Below are positions 44,567 through 55,034 of a stretch of 64,000 bases of DNA, piece by piece (the first letter of the stretch is position 1; every line of letters starts with the position of its first letter). A program made the translations under genes and the position numbers. This DNA is from Lineus longissimus (lineage: Eukaryota > Nemertea > Pilidiophora > Heteronemertea > Lineidae), in assembly GCF_910592395.1 (NCBI RefSeq), contig NC_088318.1, positions 6,780,756-6,844,755 on the forward strand, read 5' to 3'. The notes under the pieces are model-generated. The model saw nothing but the letters and a program-made list of their open reading frames with translations, ran no database searches and was not told where the DNA came from.

Positions 44567-45589
44567 TTATTCGGATTTCTTAGCTGCCTTCATTTTGTCA
44601 CAGTCACGAACAAAATGGTCTGGACTACTGCAAAAATAGCACACACTATCCTGCCCTTGGCCTTTTGCTACGCGCCTATGGCAAGCCGTTCGTCCAATAA
44701 TTAAGAAAACCTAGTTTTTTTGAAAAAAACATGGTTTTCTTCTTAAAAACATAGTTTTCTTCAAGAAAACCTAGTTTTCTTTCACGAAACTAGGTTTTCT
44801 TCGAAGAAGCATAGGTTGATTTAAAAAAACCTAGTTTTCTTTTAAAAAACCTGTTTTTTTAACAAGATAACTTGGTTTTTTTAATCAACCTATGCTTCTT
44901 CGAAGAAAACCTAGTTTCATGGAAGAAAACATGGTTTTCTTGAAGAAAACTATGTTTTTAAAGAAGAAAACCATGTTTTCTTCAATAAAACTAGGTTTTC
45001 TTAATTATTGGACGAACGGCTTGCCATACGCGCCCTCTACCCCTGCCTCTGTAGCTTTCTCCAAAACCTCTACCCTGATTACGATAGGTGTCAAAGAGGG
45101 GCGAGAGCATTTTTTGGAAAGAAGCCATATTAGCTACTTGAGTGTAGAGGTCAGATAAAGGGGACTTTTGCTCTACTACGGGCTTAGCGGGAGGTTTTTC
45201 CCTAACTGGACTTTCAACCTTTTCAGGCTTTTTCAAGGACTTTGAAATAGCTTTTGTGACGAGTTCACCTGTTCCTCCCCCTAAAACGGTCAAGACCAAA
45301 TTTTGCATATCTATCCGACCTTGATGCCTGCGAGCTTGACGGAATAATTCTTCATAAAGTTCTTTGTCCTTGTCGGATGCCGCCCCCGACGCCAACTCCT
45401 CCATATAAAGTAACAGGAGTGATTCGTTCGGTTGCTCATGTAGGGCTAGGGACCGCACCTTTGACTTCGCGGTTTTCACCATATCCACATCCGGTAAATT
45501 TTTCTGCACCTTGCGTGGGGGTTCGTCGTCTGAAATGTTATCCACCACCTGTCTAGATGACTTGGCCTTCGAGGTTGTTGCCGTTTCCT
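44567..45589 (-). pseudogene. N1 Gag-like exon with zinc knuckle, split by a MITE
   Basis: Minus-strand exon from a TTTTCAG acceptor (45590) to a TAA stop (44567). N-terminal part is helical (EQPNESLLLLYMEELASGA, LYEELFRQARRHQG), then a proline/lysine stretch and an RGRGRG motif. A CCHC knuckle, CYFCSSPDHFVRDC, lies beyond the 350-bp foldback FB4. Removing FB4 and one copy of the 8-bp duplication restores an open frame across the junction, so FB4 is an insertion. The corresponding N2 exon has CYVCKSTEHFLDKC. Confidence 0.75.
44669..45034. mobile_element. Foldback MITE FB4 with 8-bp target duplication
   Basis: TACGCGCC at 44669-44676 and 45027-45034 flanks a 350-bp element whose ends (GGCAAGCCGTTCGTCCAATA...) are perfect inverted repeats over 30+ bp; the left end has two extra bases (TA). 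The whole element is one imperfect palindrome centred near 44850, built from ~19-bp units such as AAGAAAACCTAGTTTTCTT, AAGAAAACATGGTTTTCTT and CTTCGAAGAAG that are palindromes themselves. It sits inside the N1 gag exon. Confidence 0.88.
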
Positions 45590-45870
45590 GAAAACGAAAT
45601 TCCATAATTAAATTGCAGCTACAAATCTTCCGAAAGCCCTTTTATGCGCAACATGAACAGGTGCCGTAAAGAAGCTTTTATGCTCTCGTTAGGACGAGTA
45701 CACCATTGTGCTACTTTCTCCTGCAGCTCTACTGCTATGACAAGAAGAAAAGAATATAAAACCAGAGTCGACGATAGGCTTGGACAATACACACGGTTGT
45801 CGGAGATTCAGAACCCGACACCAAATATCACCATGGTAGCAACGATGGAATAATATATAAAGACGAGTTA

Positions 45871-46180
45871 CCTTTAAAACTTGTCCTGATGGCTGGCCTA
45901 TCTCGTTCGCAGTCACAATAGTATAATGGACGAGGCATAAAGTCGCCGAGGTCCCCGATCTGCCTAGTGCATCCATTATATCCGGTAACTCTTCTCCCGT
46001 AAGCGCCTTGAATTTTGCTTGGACAGCTTCCTCGGACATCCCTTCCAACGGCTCCTCTTTCGTGAACCTCGCTAAATCTTTTGGCTCTCCCGTGGCTTGC
46101 AAACTTGCGAAGACCGGAAGAAGGCTTTTTCCAACCAGGGAATGTTTCCTCTTTAAAACTGTTGGCTGCACCATCTGCAA
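45871..46180 (-). pseudogene. N1 gag, upstream exon(s)
   Basis: Minus-strand frame ending at an AAAG|GTAACT donor (about 45871). Reads LARFTKEEPLEGMSEEAVQA, then LPDIMDALGRSG and LCLVHYTIVTANE, parallel to LEDNMNNRRLVCHAAIIFANE in N2 exon 2. Probably equals N2 exons 1 and 2 fused or a shifted gene model; the exact start is uncertain. Confidence 0.5.
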
Positions 46181-46280
46181 ACGAAAGATAACTTTTCGTC
46201 CAACCTATCTTGAACAGGAGAACGAAGCACACATGTGCCAGCTAGGCCTAAGATAACAGAGTTTTTAGCCACCACTCTGG

Positions 46281-46530
46281 CTTTAGTTTATAGCCCCCAC
46301 TCAGGCTTTAGTTTATAGCCCCCACTCAGGCTTTAGTTTATAGCCCCCACTCAGGCTTTAGTTTATAGCCCCCACTCAGGCTTTAGTTTATAGCCCCCAC
46401 TCAGGCTTTAGTTTATAGCCCCCACTCAGGCTCTAGTTTATAGCCCCCACTCAGGCTTTAGTTTATAGCCCCCACTCAGGCTTTAGTTTATAGCCCCCAC
46501 TCAGGCTTTAGTTTATAGCCCCCACTCGGC
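46281..46530. repeat. 25-bp tandem repeat, 10 copies
   Basis: Unit CTTTAGTTTATAGCCCCCACTCAGG, almost perfect (one T/C change, CTCTAG), between the 5' end of N1 and the start of N2. Confidence 0.93.
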
Positions 46531-46782
46531 TTTTGCACCCTCAGGCAGGCTTGTCGCCAGCAAAGCTCGCAACGACAATTTAAGGTCCGTCAAACCAAAA
46601 AATATACATCTAGTACTCAAGCCGGGAAATGAGACGGGAAATACGAAGAGAATTTGAGAATTACGAGAAATATGGAAAAGCACCGACTACCAAGTACCGA
46701 AAACCAACGCAGACATGCGAAGAGTATATCCTAATAGAAATACATTGAGGGCGTAGTCTAACTGCGGACAAAAGCTTACATC

Positions 46783-46853
46783 TATCCTAAGTTAACACCA
46801 GACGGCGCTACCTGCGTAATTCTCGTAGTCCAGTCATTCTTTCGTGAGGAAGC
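46783..46853 (+). repeat. N2 split direct repeat A1
   Basis: TATCCTAAGTTAACACCAGA ... TTTCGTGAGGAAGC; identical to 55104-55174. Confidence 0.92.
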
Positions 46854-46913
46854 GAACAGCGCAGACCTTATCTAGGACCTCACTTGTAACAAAAAGTATT
46901 TAAAATAATAAGT

Positions 46914-47375
46914 GGTTCGCTTGGTAATCGGACCAAAGATATGAAATAAACTAGTCTGCTGGGTGGTCAGACATTAGAGAAAATAATCAGAGATCCGCTG
47001 GATCGCACTGAAGATAAAATAGTCTAGTCTGCTGGGTGGATCAGACATGAGAGAATATAATCAGGTTCGCTGGGTGTTCGAACCAAAAATAAACATAATC
47101 TATAAGTCTGCTTGGTGCTCAGACAGAACTATAATGAAAAGGAGAATACCGTAAATGGGCAATTCTCGATCTCGAAATGTCTGGGTGACTATCGGTATGA
47201 ACTCGATTCTTATTGTTTAAAGAGCTAACTATTGTTTAAATAGCTCACCTCTCAACTCAATGTTTTAATTCTGATATGTTGGAGGGCCCACAGAATTTGT
47301 TCCTTTTTTCCACAGAGTTTACTTATTAATCTTATCTTCAGAAGGGCCAAGAATAGTCTGCCGGGCGGTCAGACT
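46914..47375 (+). other. Array of seven similar hairpins in the N2 leader
   Basis: At 46914, 46953, 46992, 47026, 47064, 47105 and 47355 lie ~20-nt inverted repeats around a C(T/C)(G/T)GG-type loop. Stems differ but stay paired: GGTTCG/CGGACC, GTCTG/CAGAC, GATCC/GGATC, GTCTG/CAGAC, GGTTCG/CGAACC, GTCTG/CAGAC, AGTCTG/CAGACT. Loops are mostly CTGGGTGGT or CTTGGTGCT. Spacing of the first six is about 35-41 nt. Constant loop with covarying stem suggests a selected RNA (or DNA) structure in the leader. Confidence 0.65.
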
Positions 47376-47778
47376 TGGAGAATAACTTGTAATATAATAT
47401 AAATTATAGGCAAAGCCTCGGTTCTAATTGGTCTGTCCCTCTTATCCAGGACTTCTAAGTCCCAGTGAAAATTCACGCGGATAGGGCGGACAAGATTGAT
47501 TGGAACCTAATAAAACAACCAACGCCCAATAGACATAAAGCACGCAAAAGAGCCTCAAATTTATTAAATGGTTACATCACTCCTGGCACAAACGGTAGGC
47601 GTAACCGCACTCCGTCCTAGGCAAGCGCTGAATGGATAGGTTCCACACCATTGCATCAGGCAGGAGGGTTCAAGTCAACCCTTTCAAGGGAATGAAAAGA
47701 TTGACGTAATCTTTCCCCTCAAATGTCGACAGCCAACACAGACGACCTCACTTCTACTCGTATTGGAGAACAGTCAAC

Positions 47779-49613
47779 ATGGCGTGCCACGATGACCAGC
47801 AGCAGGCAAGCAGCTTGAAGCCACGCCTGTGGCTGAACGCGAACGCTAACCTTCACGGGAAGGACTTGCTACAACTGATAGGGAAAGTCCGGGCGTATGA
47901 CGAGACAGCAATCGAAGCATCACTCCGTGCACCTGAGCTCCTAGCTTCGTTTAAAGAAAAACACCTTCTCCACAGCTACAGTCCGGCCGAACTATTTCAA
48001 GAATTCAAAAAATTAACAGCCTTTGACCTAGAGGTAAGCAAACAAATTTCTTTAAAAAATCTCGGTAATATGTAAAGTCAAGGACTTAGTGAGCCCCCTT
48101 TAGGTCGGGGGAGCTCCCCCGAACCCCCCTACGAGCATATGTTAAGTGCAAGCTCTAACAACTACAGCTGTTACAATGGGGGGACACCCCCCAAACCCCC
48201 CTCCGTCGACATAGGTTTTTACCAGTGCGTTGCGGGGAAGCTCCCCCCAAACCCCCCCGGTGGACAGTCAACTAGCCCTTCTGTGTCATACTGCTGGAGG
48301 GGGGGTGCGATGGTACCATCCATATAGTTCCTTCCGACACATTTTTGTTTTGGTAATGTAATACATTGTGATTGTCCTTATTCACGGGAATCGGGCGTTT
48401 CCAGTGATATACAACACTTAAATGGATTGTCCTCATGCATTCACTTTGGAGACGCATTTTAAAATAGATGTCACGTCCTGTTAATGGGGCACGTCATCAT
48501 CGCGTACATTTGGGAAAAACTCCCTAACGAGACCGGAGCAGACGGCTGAAAGTAGTTTATTTATTGGCCGCTAGGGTACAGAATGTACGTCGCTCACCCG
48601 AAATTTTCACGCAACTATAGCTAAATAGAGCTAGTTCTAGTTTGTGATTCATTTTGATACTTCAGATTTGGGCAGTAGACCAATATAACTTAGTCGTCAG
48701 TGTGGTTTTAAGCTGGAAAAACGTATTTATTTTTCTTAAAGTGCCTTTTTTGGACGGGTGTGTGCGATTGTTTTGTTTTTATGTCACGTGACCTCGACCA
48801 TGTCGACACAAAATTGAAATAAACCACCCTTTTCTGTCATTATTTAGGACGGATATTTCTCTAATAAAAATATTAATATAATTGGCCAATTTCTTAGGCA
48901 TATGATGTAGCGAATTCCCATGAAGATTTAAATTTAATTTAACTTAATTTCAACCAATGGGATAGCAACCACCACCGGAAGATCGCGGAGAAATCGGTAA
49001 ACTCAACGGAGTTAATTCAGAAAAATACCAAAAAAAATTGTTTGTAGGATATACAATTGTTACTCTCTTTATTTCTAATCATTCACTATATACTCCCGCA
49101 CACACGTGTATCTTAAGAGCCCCTCCTACGAGGGGGGCTTATCAATAAATGGCAACCTAGAAAAAGAAAAAGAAAACAACCTTATGAAAAAAGATTGGTA
49201 ACTAAATATCGAGTCTTTACCTCATGTAAAGTCTGAACTAAAGCCGCATAATTGATTTTATGGATCGGCAGGCACCTTCACGGTTTTTAGGAGCAAATGA
49301 GATCCGTTAAAAATTCAGCGGGATAGGCCAAGCTATACTCTTACTCTAACAAAAAATTTAATCGCCACAGGCCACTCTGCAAGCTATAGGGCTAGAAGAC
49401 AACATGAACAACAGGAGACTAGTGTGTCATGCGGCAATCATATTTGCAAACGAAGAGGCCACCCTGCCGGGAATGCCCGTCGGAACCACCACCGAAAAAA
49501 TTTCTATGCCTACGCCAACGCAAGCACATAAGCAAAAACAGCCCCAAGGGAAGAAGGACCAAAACGAAAAGGCCAAGCCTGACGAGGAAGCTCATAAAGG
49601 GGAAAAAAGGGTG

Positions 49614-49651
<38 letters not shown>

Positions 49652-50648
49652 GCGTTAAGCGGGCTCAGTTAAAACAGACTTGCAAGTCCATAAATGCTCA
49701 ATGGGATGATGGTGGTTAATAGGAATCGTACAACGCTTGCAGATCAGGGACAGCCCATTCAAGCTTTAGACTGAATTCTTGTCGGCATTTATAAATGGAA
49801 GCTGAAAGAACATAAGCCGGGTCAATTCTACTCCCATGAAACAAATTTCGGCCAACAACTCTACACCATCATACTCAAAGTAACAATCAGAATGTTAAAC
49901 CACTAAACGTTAGGTAAAATCGTCCTATGCATGTGGATTCACTTGCTCATATTAATTTCAGGCTGAAACAGAGGAAAGTGCGGATGCCACAAGCATAAAA
50001 CGACTTGCTGTTTTAGAGCAACAAATGAAAACGTGGAAGGAAACCTCCGGAAAGGTTACAGTGGACACGGCTCTAGCACAGGTGAGAGCATTAGCCGACA
50101 GGATCACCACCACTAACTCGGCCCTTATAGCAGCATTGGAAGTGCTATACGACACTGCGGTGATTCACAATCATGCCGAGAAAGAACACTTTAAAATGGC
50201 CCTCAAGGCCGTCAGAGCTAAAGACAACATGAAAGTTCCGTTGCATGGGCTAGTCATAAAATTGATTGGTACGGATGTAGCTAAGAAAATAAATGCCAGC
50301 GTTGACAGTTGGTTGAAAATCAGCAAAAAAGTGTCCTCGCCCTCAACAAATGTAGTCTCAACTCAAGATTCAAATAATGAATTCACAAATAATTCTAACC
50401 CTTCAAGCCCGAACAACTACTGGCAACCTCAAAGATGGTGGGCCCCTCCACCACACTATGGCAACAATTTTAATGGTCCAACGTGGGGGAGAGGCTTCCA
50501 AAACAGGGGTAGGAACAATTTCTATAGGGGAAGTATTAGTCGAGGAAACCCAAGGCCAAGGCAATGCTATGTCTGTAAATCCACGGAACACTTCCTGGAT
50601 AAATGCCCAAAAATCGCGGCTTTATCGGCAAATTCTGAGGAAAAATAA
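47779..50648 (+). CDS. N2 Gag-like protein, three exons
   Basis: Exons 47779-48033 (85 codons, GAG|GTAAGC), 49371-49610 (80 codons, CCACAG| and AGG|GTGAGT) and 49962-50648 (228 codons plus stop, TTTCAG|). All are phase 0, total 393 residues. Exon 1 begins MACHDDQQQ and has LLQLIGKVRAYDETAIEA; exon 2 is lysine-rich at its end; exon 3 holds a helical capsid-like stretch (ALAQVRALADRITTTNSALI, EKEHFKMALKAVRAKD) and near the end a CCHC knuckle CYVCKSTEHFLDKC preceded by RG/N-rich sequence. Expected role: RNA-binding particle protein. Splicing is inferred from the signals and matching phases. Intron 1 is 1.3 kb and carries GC-rich repeats; intron 2 starts with a long A-run. Confidence 0.78.
48080..48310. 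repeat. G/C-run hairpin repeats within N2 intron 1
   Basis: Three similar motifs of the type GGGGGACACCCCCCAAACCC / GGGGAAGCTCCCCCCAAACC. The same style of motif occurs in block R2 (18944-19230, 20190-20530). Probably remnants of a dispersed repeat. Confidence 0.45.
49617..49650 (+). repeat. Poly-A tract in N2 intron 2
   Basis: About 33 consecutive A directly after the GTGAGT donor of gag exon 2. Confidence 0.85.
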
Positions 50649-50974
50649 CCGATCATGAAAAATTGAAAGAAAGATAAAATTCTTAAACAAGAAACTAATG
50701 GGGAAATTAGAACCTTCCCTCTGAGACACTAGAGAAAAAAAAAATAAAAAATAAATAGATAAATAAAAATAGTTCAAAGGTCCTTCCCAAAATAATCAAG
50801 GACTCTCCGAATCTCACTTCCAGGAGCTCCTAAGCTCCAGAAGCACACGCTTCGCGGGAGTGGGGTAAGGGGTGTCCCCTGCAAAAAGAAAAAAATAAAA
50901 TAAAATAAAATAAAATAATAATAATAATGATGATAATAATAACAATTTTTTCTTTTTTGGTTGTTTTTTTTTAG

Positions 50975-53149
50975 GTAATCCCCGAATGGGAAACCAACCC
51001 CGATTTCGACCCCATAAAAGCATCAGCACAGAAAAACGAAGTGACATGGAAAAATTGCAGGGGACACCCCCTCCCCACTCCACCCGAGAAAAAACTACCA
51101 ATTGAAAACGAAGACCTCACAGAAAGCAACTGGGAAACACTGCTACAAGCTTTTCCTCTCAGAGATCCAAATAGTTTTGTTGCTGGCATGTTGCACTCTC
51201 AAAAAGAAAATTGGAAATTTGTTACTGACTCAGTTGATAATGACTCGTCCAAACTCGTGATGGATTGGATAAACAACGGTGTAGACATAACGAAATACTT
51301 TAAACACTTCAAAGGAAACTTCAAAGGGAAGTCTTATAATAATGACACTCCTCCTCCAGAAATCTTCAACAATCACAAATCCTGTGAATCATTCAAGGCC
51401 GAAATCACTCAACAAATTACTGAAAAATTGAAGAATGGGTCGTTAAGACTGTTGGGGAAAGTTGGAGAAGTAAATCCACCACATTTAGTAATGCCCTTGA
51501 TTACGGTTCCACAAACCAACAAAAACAGGCTGTGTCACGATGAGAGATTTCTTAACTTATTCATAACCCCAATTAGCTTCAACTTAGAAACACTTCCCAT
51601 TATTCAGAAACAAATCTCCAAGGGAGATTTCATGGCAAGTACAGACGAAAAATCCGCCTACGACGGCATTTCATTATCAGAAAACTCCCAAACCTATTTC
51701 GGAATAGAATGGGGTGGCTGGTATTTCATTCACACAACCCTTCCTTTTGGATTCAAACTGAGTCCATATATCTACCAAACCACAGGCATGCAGGCTACAG
51801 AATATTTAAGGACTAGGGGCATAACTACGTTTCAGTACTTAGACGACAGATTCCTTGGCCCTTCGCAAGTAACAAAATCCCCATCCCAATTCAATAGCAC
51901 GGGTATATCCTTATACACATCCACCGCCACCCTCTCGTTGCTAGGATATACTTTCGCCTTTTATAAAATAATCTGGGTTCCTACTCAAGTGCTAAAACAT
52001 CTTGGCTTTCTGCTTCATTCGGTGGAAATGCATTTCTCAATTCCGACCGCGAAATTAGAATCCTTCAAAAACCTCATGAACACATTGCTCGCTCAGTCCA
52101 CGGTCCACATTAAGATCATACAAAGGTTTATGGGGAAATGCATATCTTTCCAGCTATGCATTCCAGGCGCAAAACTATTCATCAGAGAAATGGCTGTCGC
52201 CATCTCTGTGGCAGGCAAATCTTCAAGACCAATCCCGATATCGGGCAAACTGAGAGAAGAGATCGAAGCGTGGAAGTTTATATTTGAGGAAAATGTTCGT
52301 CTGCTTCCCTGGAGAAAAGAGCGACACTTTTCAATCACTCTTGCCTCAGACGCTTCAAAATTCGCATGGGGTGGCGTCATTGGCGAGATGAAAATTGGCG
52401 ACTTCTTTCCCAAAGAAGACAGCAGACCCATTCACCTCAAAGAAGCTGAAGCCCTTCTCAATACGTTGATCTCAGTTTCAAATCAATTAAAAGACAAAAG
52501 GGTAGATGCATACGTGGACAACATGGCGCTCCTGAAAGCATGGGAGCACGAAGGTGCAAAAGACATAAACCTAAACAGGTTACTAAAGAAAATATTTGAA
52601 ATCACGGTATCAGCAAACTGCGACCTAAAACTTCTTTTCGTACAATCAAACAAAAACCCGGCCGACACTCCCTCACGCAAGCTGTCCAAACTCGATTCCA
52701 TGTTGTCTCCACATCAATGGAAAATAGTACAAAACAGATACGGACCACACACCTTTGACCTAATGTCCCTCGATTCAAATGTACAATTAGACAACAAGGG
52801 CGAAGCCCTGCCACATTACACTCCGTTTCATCTACCAGGCAGCGCGGGAGTGAACTGTTTTGCCCAAATTCTGGATCCAAAAGAAAACTACTACTGTTTT
52901 CCCCCACACGCAATGGCTGGCCCACTAATAAAGTTCATTCTAGAAGAATGCCAAAGGCCAATCAGACTCTCTCTGGTCATACCACATATCTCACCCCTAC
53001 CGCCATGGTGGCCTAACCTTGAAAGAAATGCAGAATTATCCGTACTGGCTCACAAAGGTGAAGAATGTATCCTTGCCCCATCCCAAAACGGTTTCATTTC
53101 CAGCACTATAACACACAACCTTTATTTGGCAAGGTTTCAACTTACTTAA
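50975..53149 (+). CDS. N2 reverse transcriptase / RNase H
   Basis: The frame is open from a strong acceptor (T-rich tract then TTTTAG, 50971-50974) to a stop at 53149. There is no ATG near the start; the first possible initiator downstream is GTG (51041), which is not used in animals, so translation needs an upstream spliced exon. Counting from 51041: N-terminal domain (FPLRDPNSFVAGMLHS, DITKYFKHFKGNFKG, about 45-100), RT palm with TDEKSAYDG (~200) and catalytic FQYLDDRF (~263), RNase H with LASDASKFAWGG (~434), EAEALL (~468), YVDNMALL (~491) and NPADTPSRK, then the C-terminal domain typical of YR elements (YYCFPPHAMAGPLIKFIL, PWWPNLE). All catalytic residues are present. N1 has a broken equivalent. 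Confidence 0.88.
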   Translation, partial: VIPEWETNPDFDPIKASAQKNEVTWKNCRGHPLPTPPEKKLPIENEDLTESNWETLLQAFPLRDPNSFVAGMLHSQKENWKFVTDSVDNDSSKLVMDWINNGVDITKYFKHFKGNFKGKSYNNDTPPPEIFNNHKSCESFKAEITQQITEKLKNGSLRLLGKVGEVNPPHLVMPLITVPQTNKNRLCHDERFLNLFITPISFNLETLPIIQKQISKGDFMASTDEKSAYDGISLSENSQTYFGIEWGGWYFIHTTLPFGFKLSPYIYQTTGMQATEYLRTRGITTFQYLDDRFLGPSQVTKSPSQFNSTGISLYTSTATLSLLGYTFAFYKIIWVPTQVLKHLGFLLHSVEMHFSIPTAKLESFKNLMNTLLAQSTVHIKIIQRFMGKCISFQLCIPGAKLFIREMAVAISVAGKSSRPIPISGKLREEIEAWKFIFEENVRLLPWRKERHFSITLASDASKFAWGGVIGEMKIGDFFPKEDSRPIHLKEAEALLNTLISVSNQLKDKRVDAYVDNMALLKAWEHEGAKDINLNRLLKKIFEITVSANCDLKLLFVQSNKNPADTPSRKLSKLDSMLSPHQWKIVQNRYGPHTFDLMSLDSNVQLDNKGEALPHYTPFHLPGSAGVNCFAQILDPKENYYCFPPHAMAGPLIKFILEECQRPIRLSLVIPHISPLPPWWPNLERNAELSVLAHKGEECILAPSQNGFISSTITHNLYLARFQLT

Positions 53150-53193
53150 AGCGAAATAAAAAGTGAAATGTAAACTTCTTTCTCAAAATTCAG

Positions 53194-54393
53194 TTCCAGA
53201 AAGCCAGTGCTGAAATTAATCTGTCAAGGCTGCACGAAAGGGTACAATCGATAAAACGCAGTTTTCAGGCCACAGCATATCAGAGAAACAAATGTAAGCT
53301 TTTTCAAGACTTGGACTACTTCGTTAAACAAATTGGCAAGGATATAAAAAGCTGCACCCCATATGATATATGCCTTTATCTCGCGTGGAAGGACAACAAC
53401 GGGAAAACCATAGTGCATAGCACTTCTTGCCCGGAAATCACGGCAAAAAATCCTAGCTGTAAATGTCCCAGGAGATTAGCATTCGGGACAGTAGCGGGGA
53501 AAATTTCCCAACTAAAACGAATTTTCCAAAAGGAATTGGGTCGTGAGAAACCTTGGGATATTTTTGAAAAAAACGGTAACCCAGCAAACTCACAGGAGGT
53601 CGCTGATTTCCTGAAACAAATAAAGAACGAACAGAGCATCGCACACTCCTGCCCAAAACAGGCGGTGCCGCTCTTTATAAAAAAGCTGGCTCTGATCTCC
53701 ATGTATATCGACAGACGTCTGTCAGATACTCAACAAAAACCGACTTCAAAATATATCTTGGCACGAGACCAAGCGATATTTAAAATGATGTTTTTTGGCG
53801 GAGATCGGGCCCATGATGCTGGCATTATGCTCTCGCAAGAGGTAAAGTCCCTCCCTTCTAAATCGGGCTATATGATAAAACACACCTGGGGAAAAACATT
53901 CCGTCTGGACAAAACAAACGTCTTCTCCCTCTTTCGCTGCAAAGATGAAATGATATGCCCGGTGGCAGCATTGGAAAAGTATTTTGAACTGACTCAATCT
54001 CTGAACATAAACCTCTCCCACGGTTACCTCTTCAGACCAATAAACCAATTAGGAGAAGTTGAAGACAAACCCCTATCATACGAGGCGATATACGACAGGT
54101 TAAAACACTACCTGTCTACTCTGAACTTGGACGAAGGCGAAACACCACACAGCATAAGGGCAGGCTGTGCCATCTCCTTGAGGGCATTAGCTAGACCAGA
54201 CCCCTCAGCAAACCAACAAATAAAACGTCACGTTGGATGGTTCTCAGACTCTTCGGTAAACCACTACACGCGCAGCAAACAGGTCGACCAGGCAAACGAC
54301 CTTGCCAAGGCCATGTCCAGCATTAACCAAGGCCAAAATAATGAATTTGTGGACTTTAACTGTCTTCAGTCAGCATTCAGACTGGATAGCTAG
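53194..54393 (+). CDS. N2 tyrosine recombinase
   Basis: Open from an AAAATTCAG acceptor (53191-53193) to a stop at 54393; 399 codons without an ATG near the start, so probably a separately spliced product. Catalytic residues of phage-integrase-type recombinases, counted from 53311: R in GGDRAHDAG (~162), HxxR in HSIRAGCAI (~280), H in RHVGWF (~306) and the nucleophile Y in NHYTRSK (~317). The N-terminal half has a cysteine cluster (CPEITAKNPSCKCP) and GREKPWDIFEKNGNP, shared with N1. It should integrate the circular cDNA without a target duplication. An AATAAA lies just after the stop (about 54397). Confidence 0.88.
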   Translation, partial: FQKASAEINLSRLHERVQSIKRSFQATAYQRNKCKLFQDLDYFVKQIGKDIKSCTPYDICLYLAWKDNNGKTIVHSTSCPEITAKNPSCKCPRRLAFGTVAGKISQLKRIFQKELGREKPWDIFEKNGNPANSQEVADFLKQIKNEQSIAHSCPKQAVPLFIKKLALISMYIDRRLSDTQQKPTSKYILARDQAIFKMMFFGGDRAHDAGIMLSQEVKSLPSKSGYMIKHTWGKTFRLDKTNVFSLFRCKDEMICPVAALEKYFELTQSLNINLSHGYLFRPINQLGEVEDKPLSYEAIYDRLKHYLSTLNLDEGETPHSIRAGCAISLRALARPDPSANQQIKRHVGWFSDSSVNHYTRSKQVDQANDLAKAMSSINQGQNNEFVDFNCLQSAFRLDS

Positions 54394-55034
54394 ACAATAA
54401 ATTTCATGGCATCTGTTTGAGTGAAACTTAGGAAAAAGCTATTCATCTTCCAATGTTCATCTTCAGGCCTACACACCTTTGCCGTCATATTTCACAACTG
54501 GCTGAAAAGTATAGAATAATCCAAAAATATAAAGATCTCGAGAGTTAGGTCCTCAAACGTCCTCGGGGACTGGGCATGTCGCAGCAACACTAGGGTTGTA
54601 GAACTAGCACCCCAATTCTAAAAGTCTTCACTAACTAGCACTCGTGCAAAGAAGCAAAGAAAATTAAAAATAAAAGATAAAAATAAAAATAAAACTAATC
54701 ACCAGGACGTTCAACAACCATATACATGTATAAGTTGGAGTAAAGGCCTCGCAGCATGATGGTCTAAATTTGATCTGTGTTAGTTTAGTTTGAATATTCT
54801 GTGTACCGGTAAGCTTGAAATCAGTTGTATCGTATTACGCACCATTATATTAATTCATTCAGTCAATTTGAAATAAAAACCACTATGAAAAAATCATCTC
54901 GCTGTCTTTTCTTTCGTCTTAGAATTGAGAGAAATTTTCCTCAGGATGGGGTACTTAGTTCGGGGTAGACGGAAACTTACTCTCAATGCTAATACAAAGG
55001 GACCAACATCTAGCTACTTGTGGAAGGAAGGATA
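54394..55034 (+). other. 3' untranslated region of N2
   Basis: No frame of note. AATAAA at about 54397; AT-rich. Ends where repeat B1 begins. Confidence 0.5.

Noticed and set aside
46281-46530. 25-bp repeats considered as a CRISPR array
   Set aside because: No spacers between units; plain tandem repeat.
47064-47084. GGTTCG...GTTCGAACC, resembling a tRNA T-arm / B box
   Set aside because: It is one member of the hairpin array and the other members lack the B-box words.
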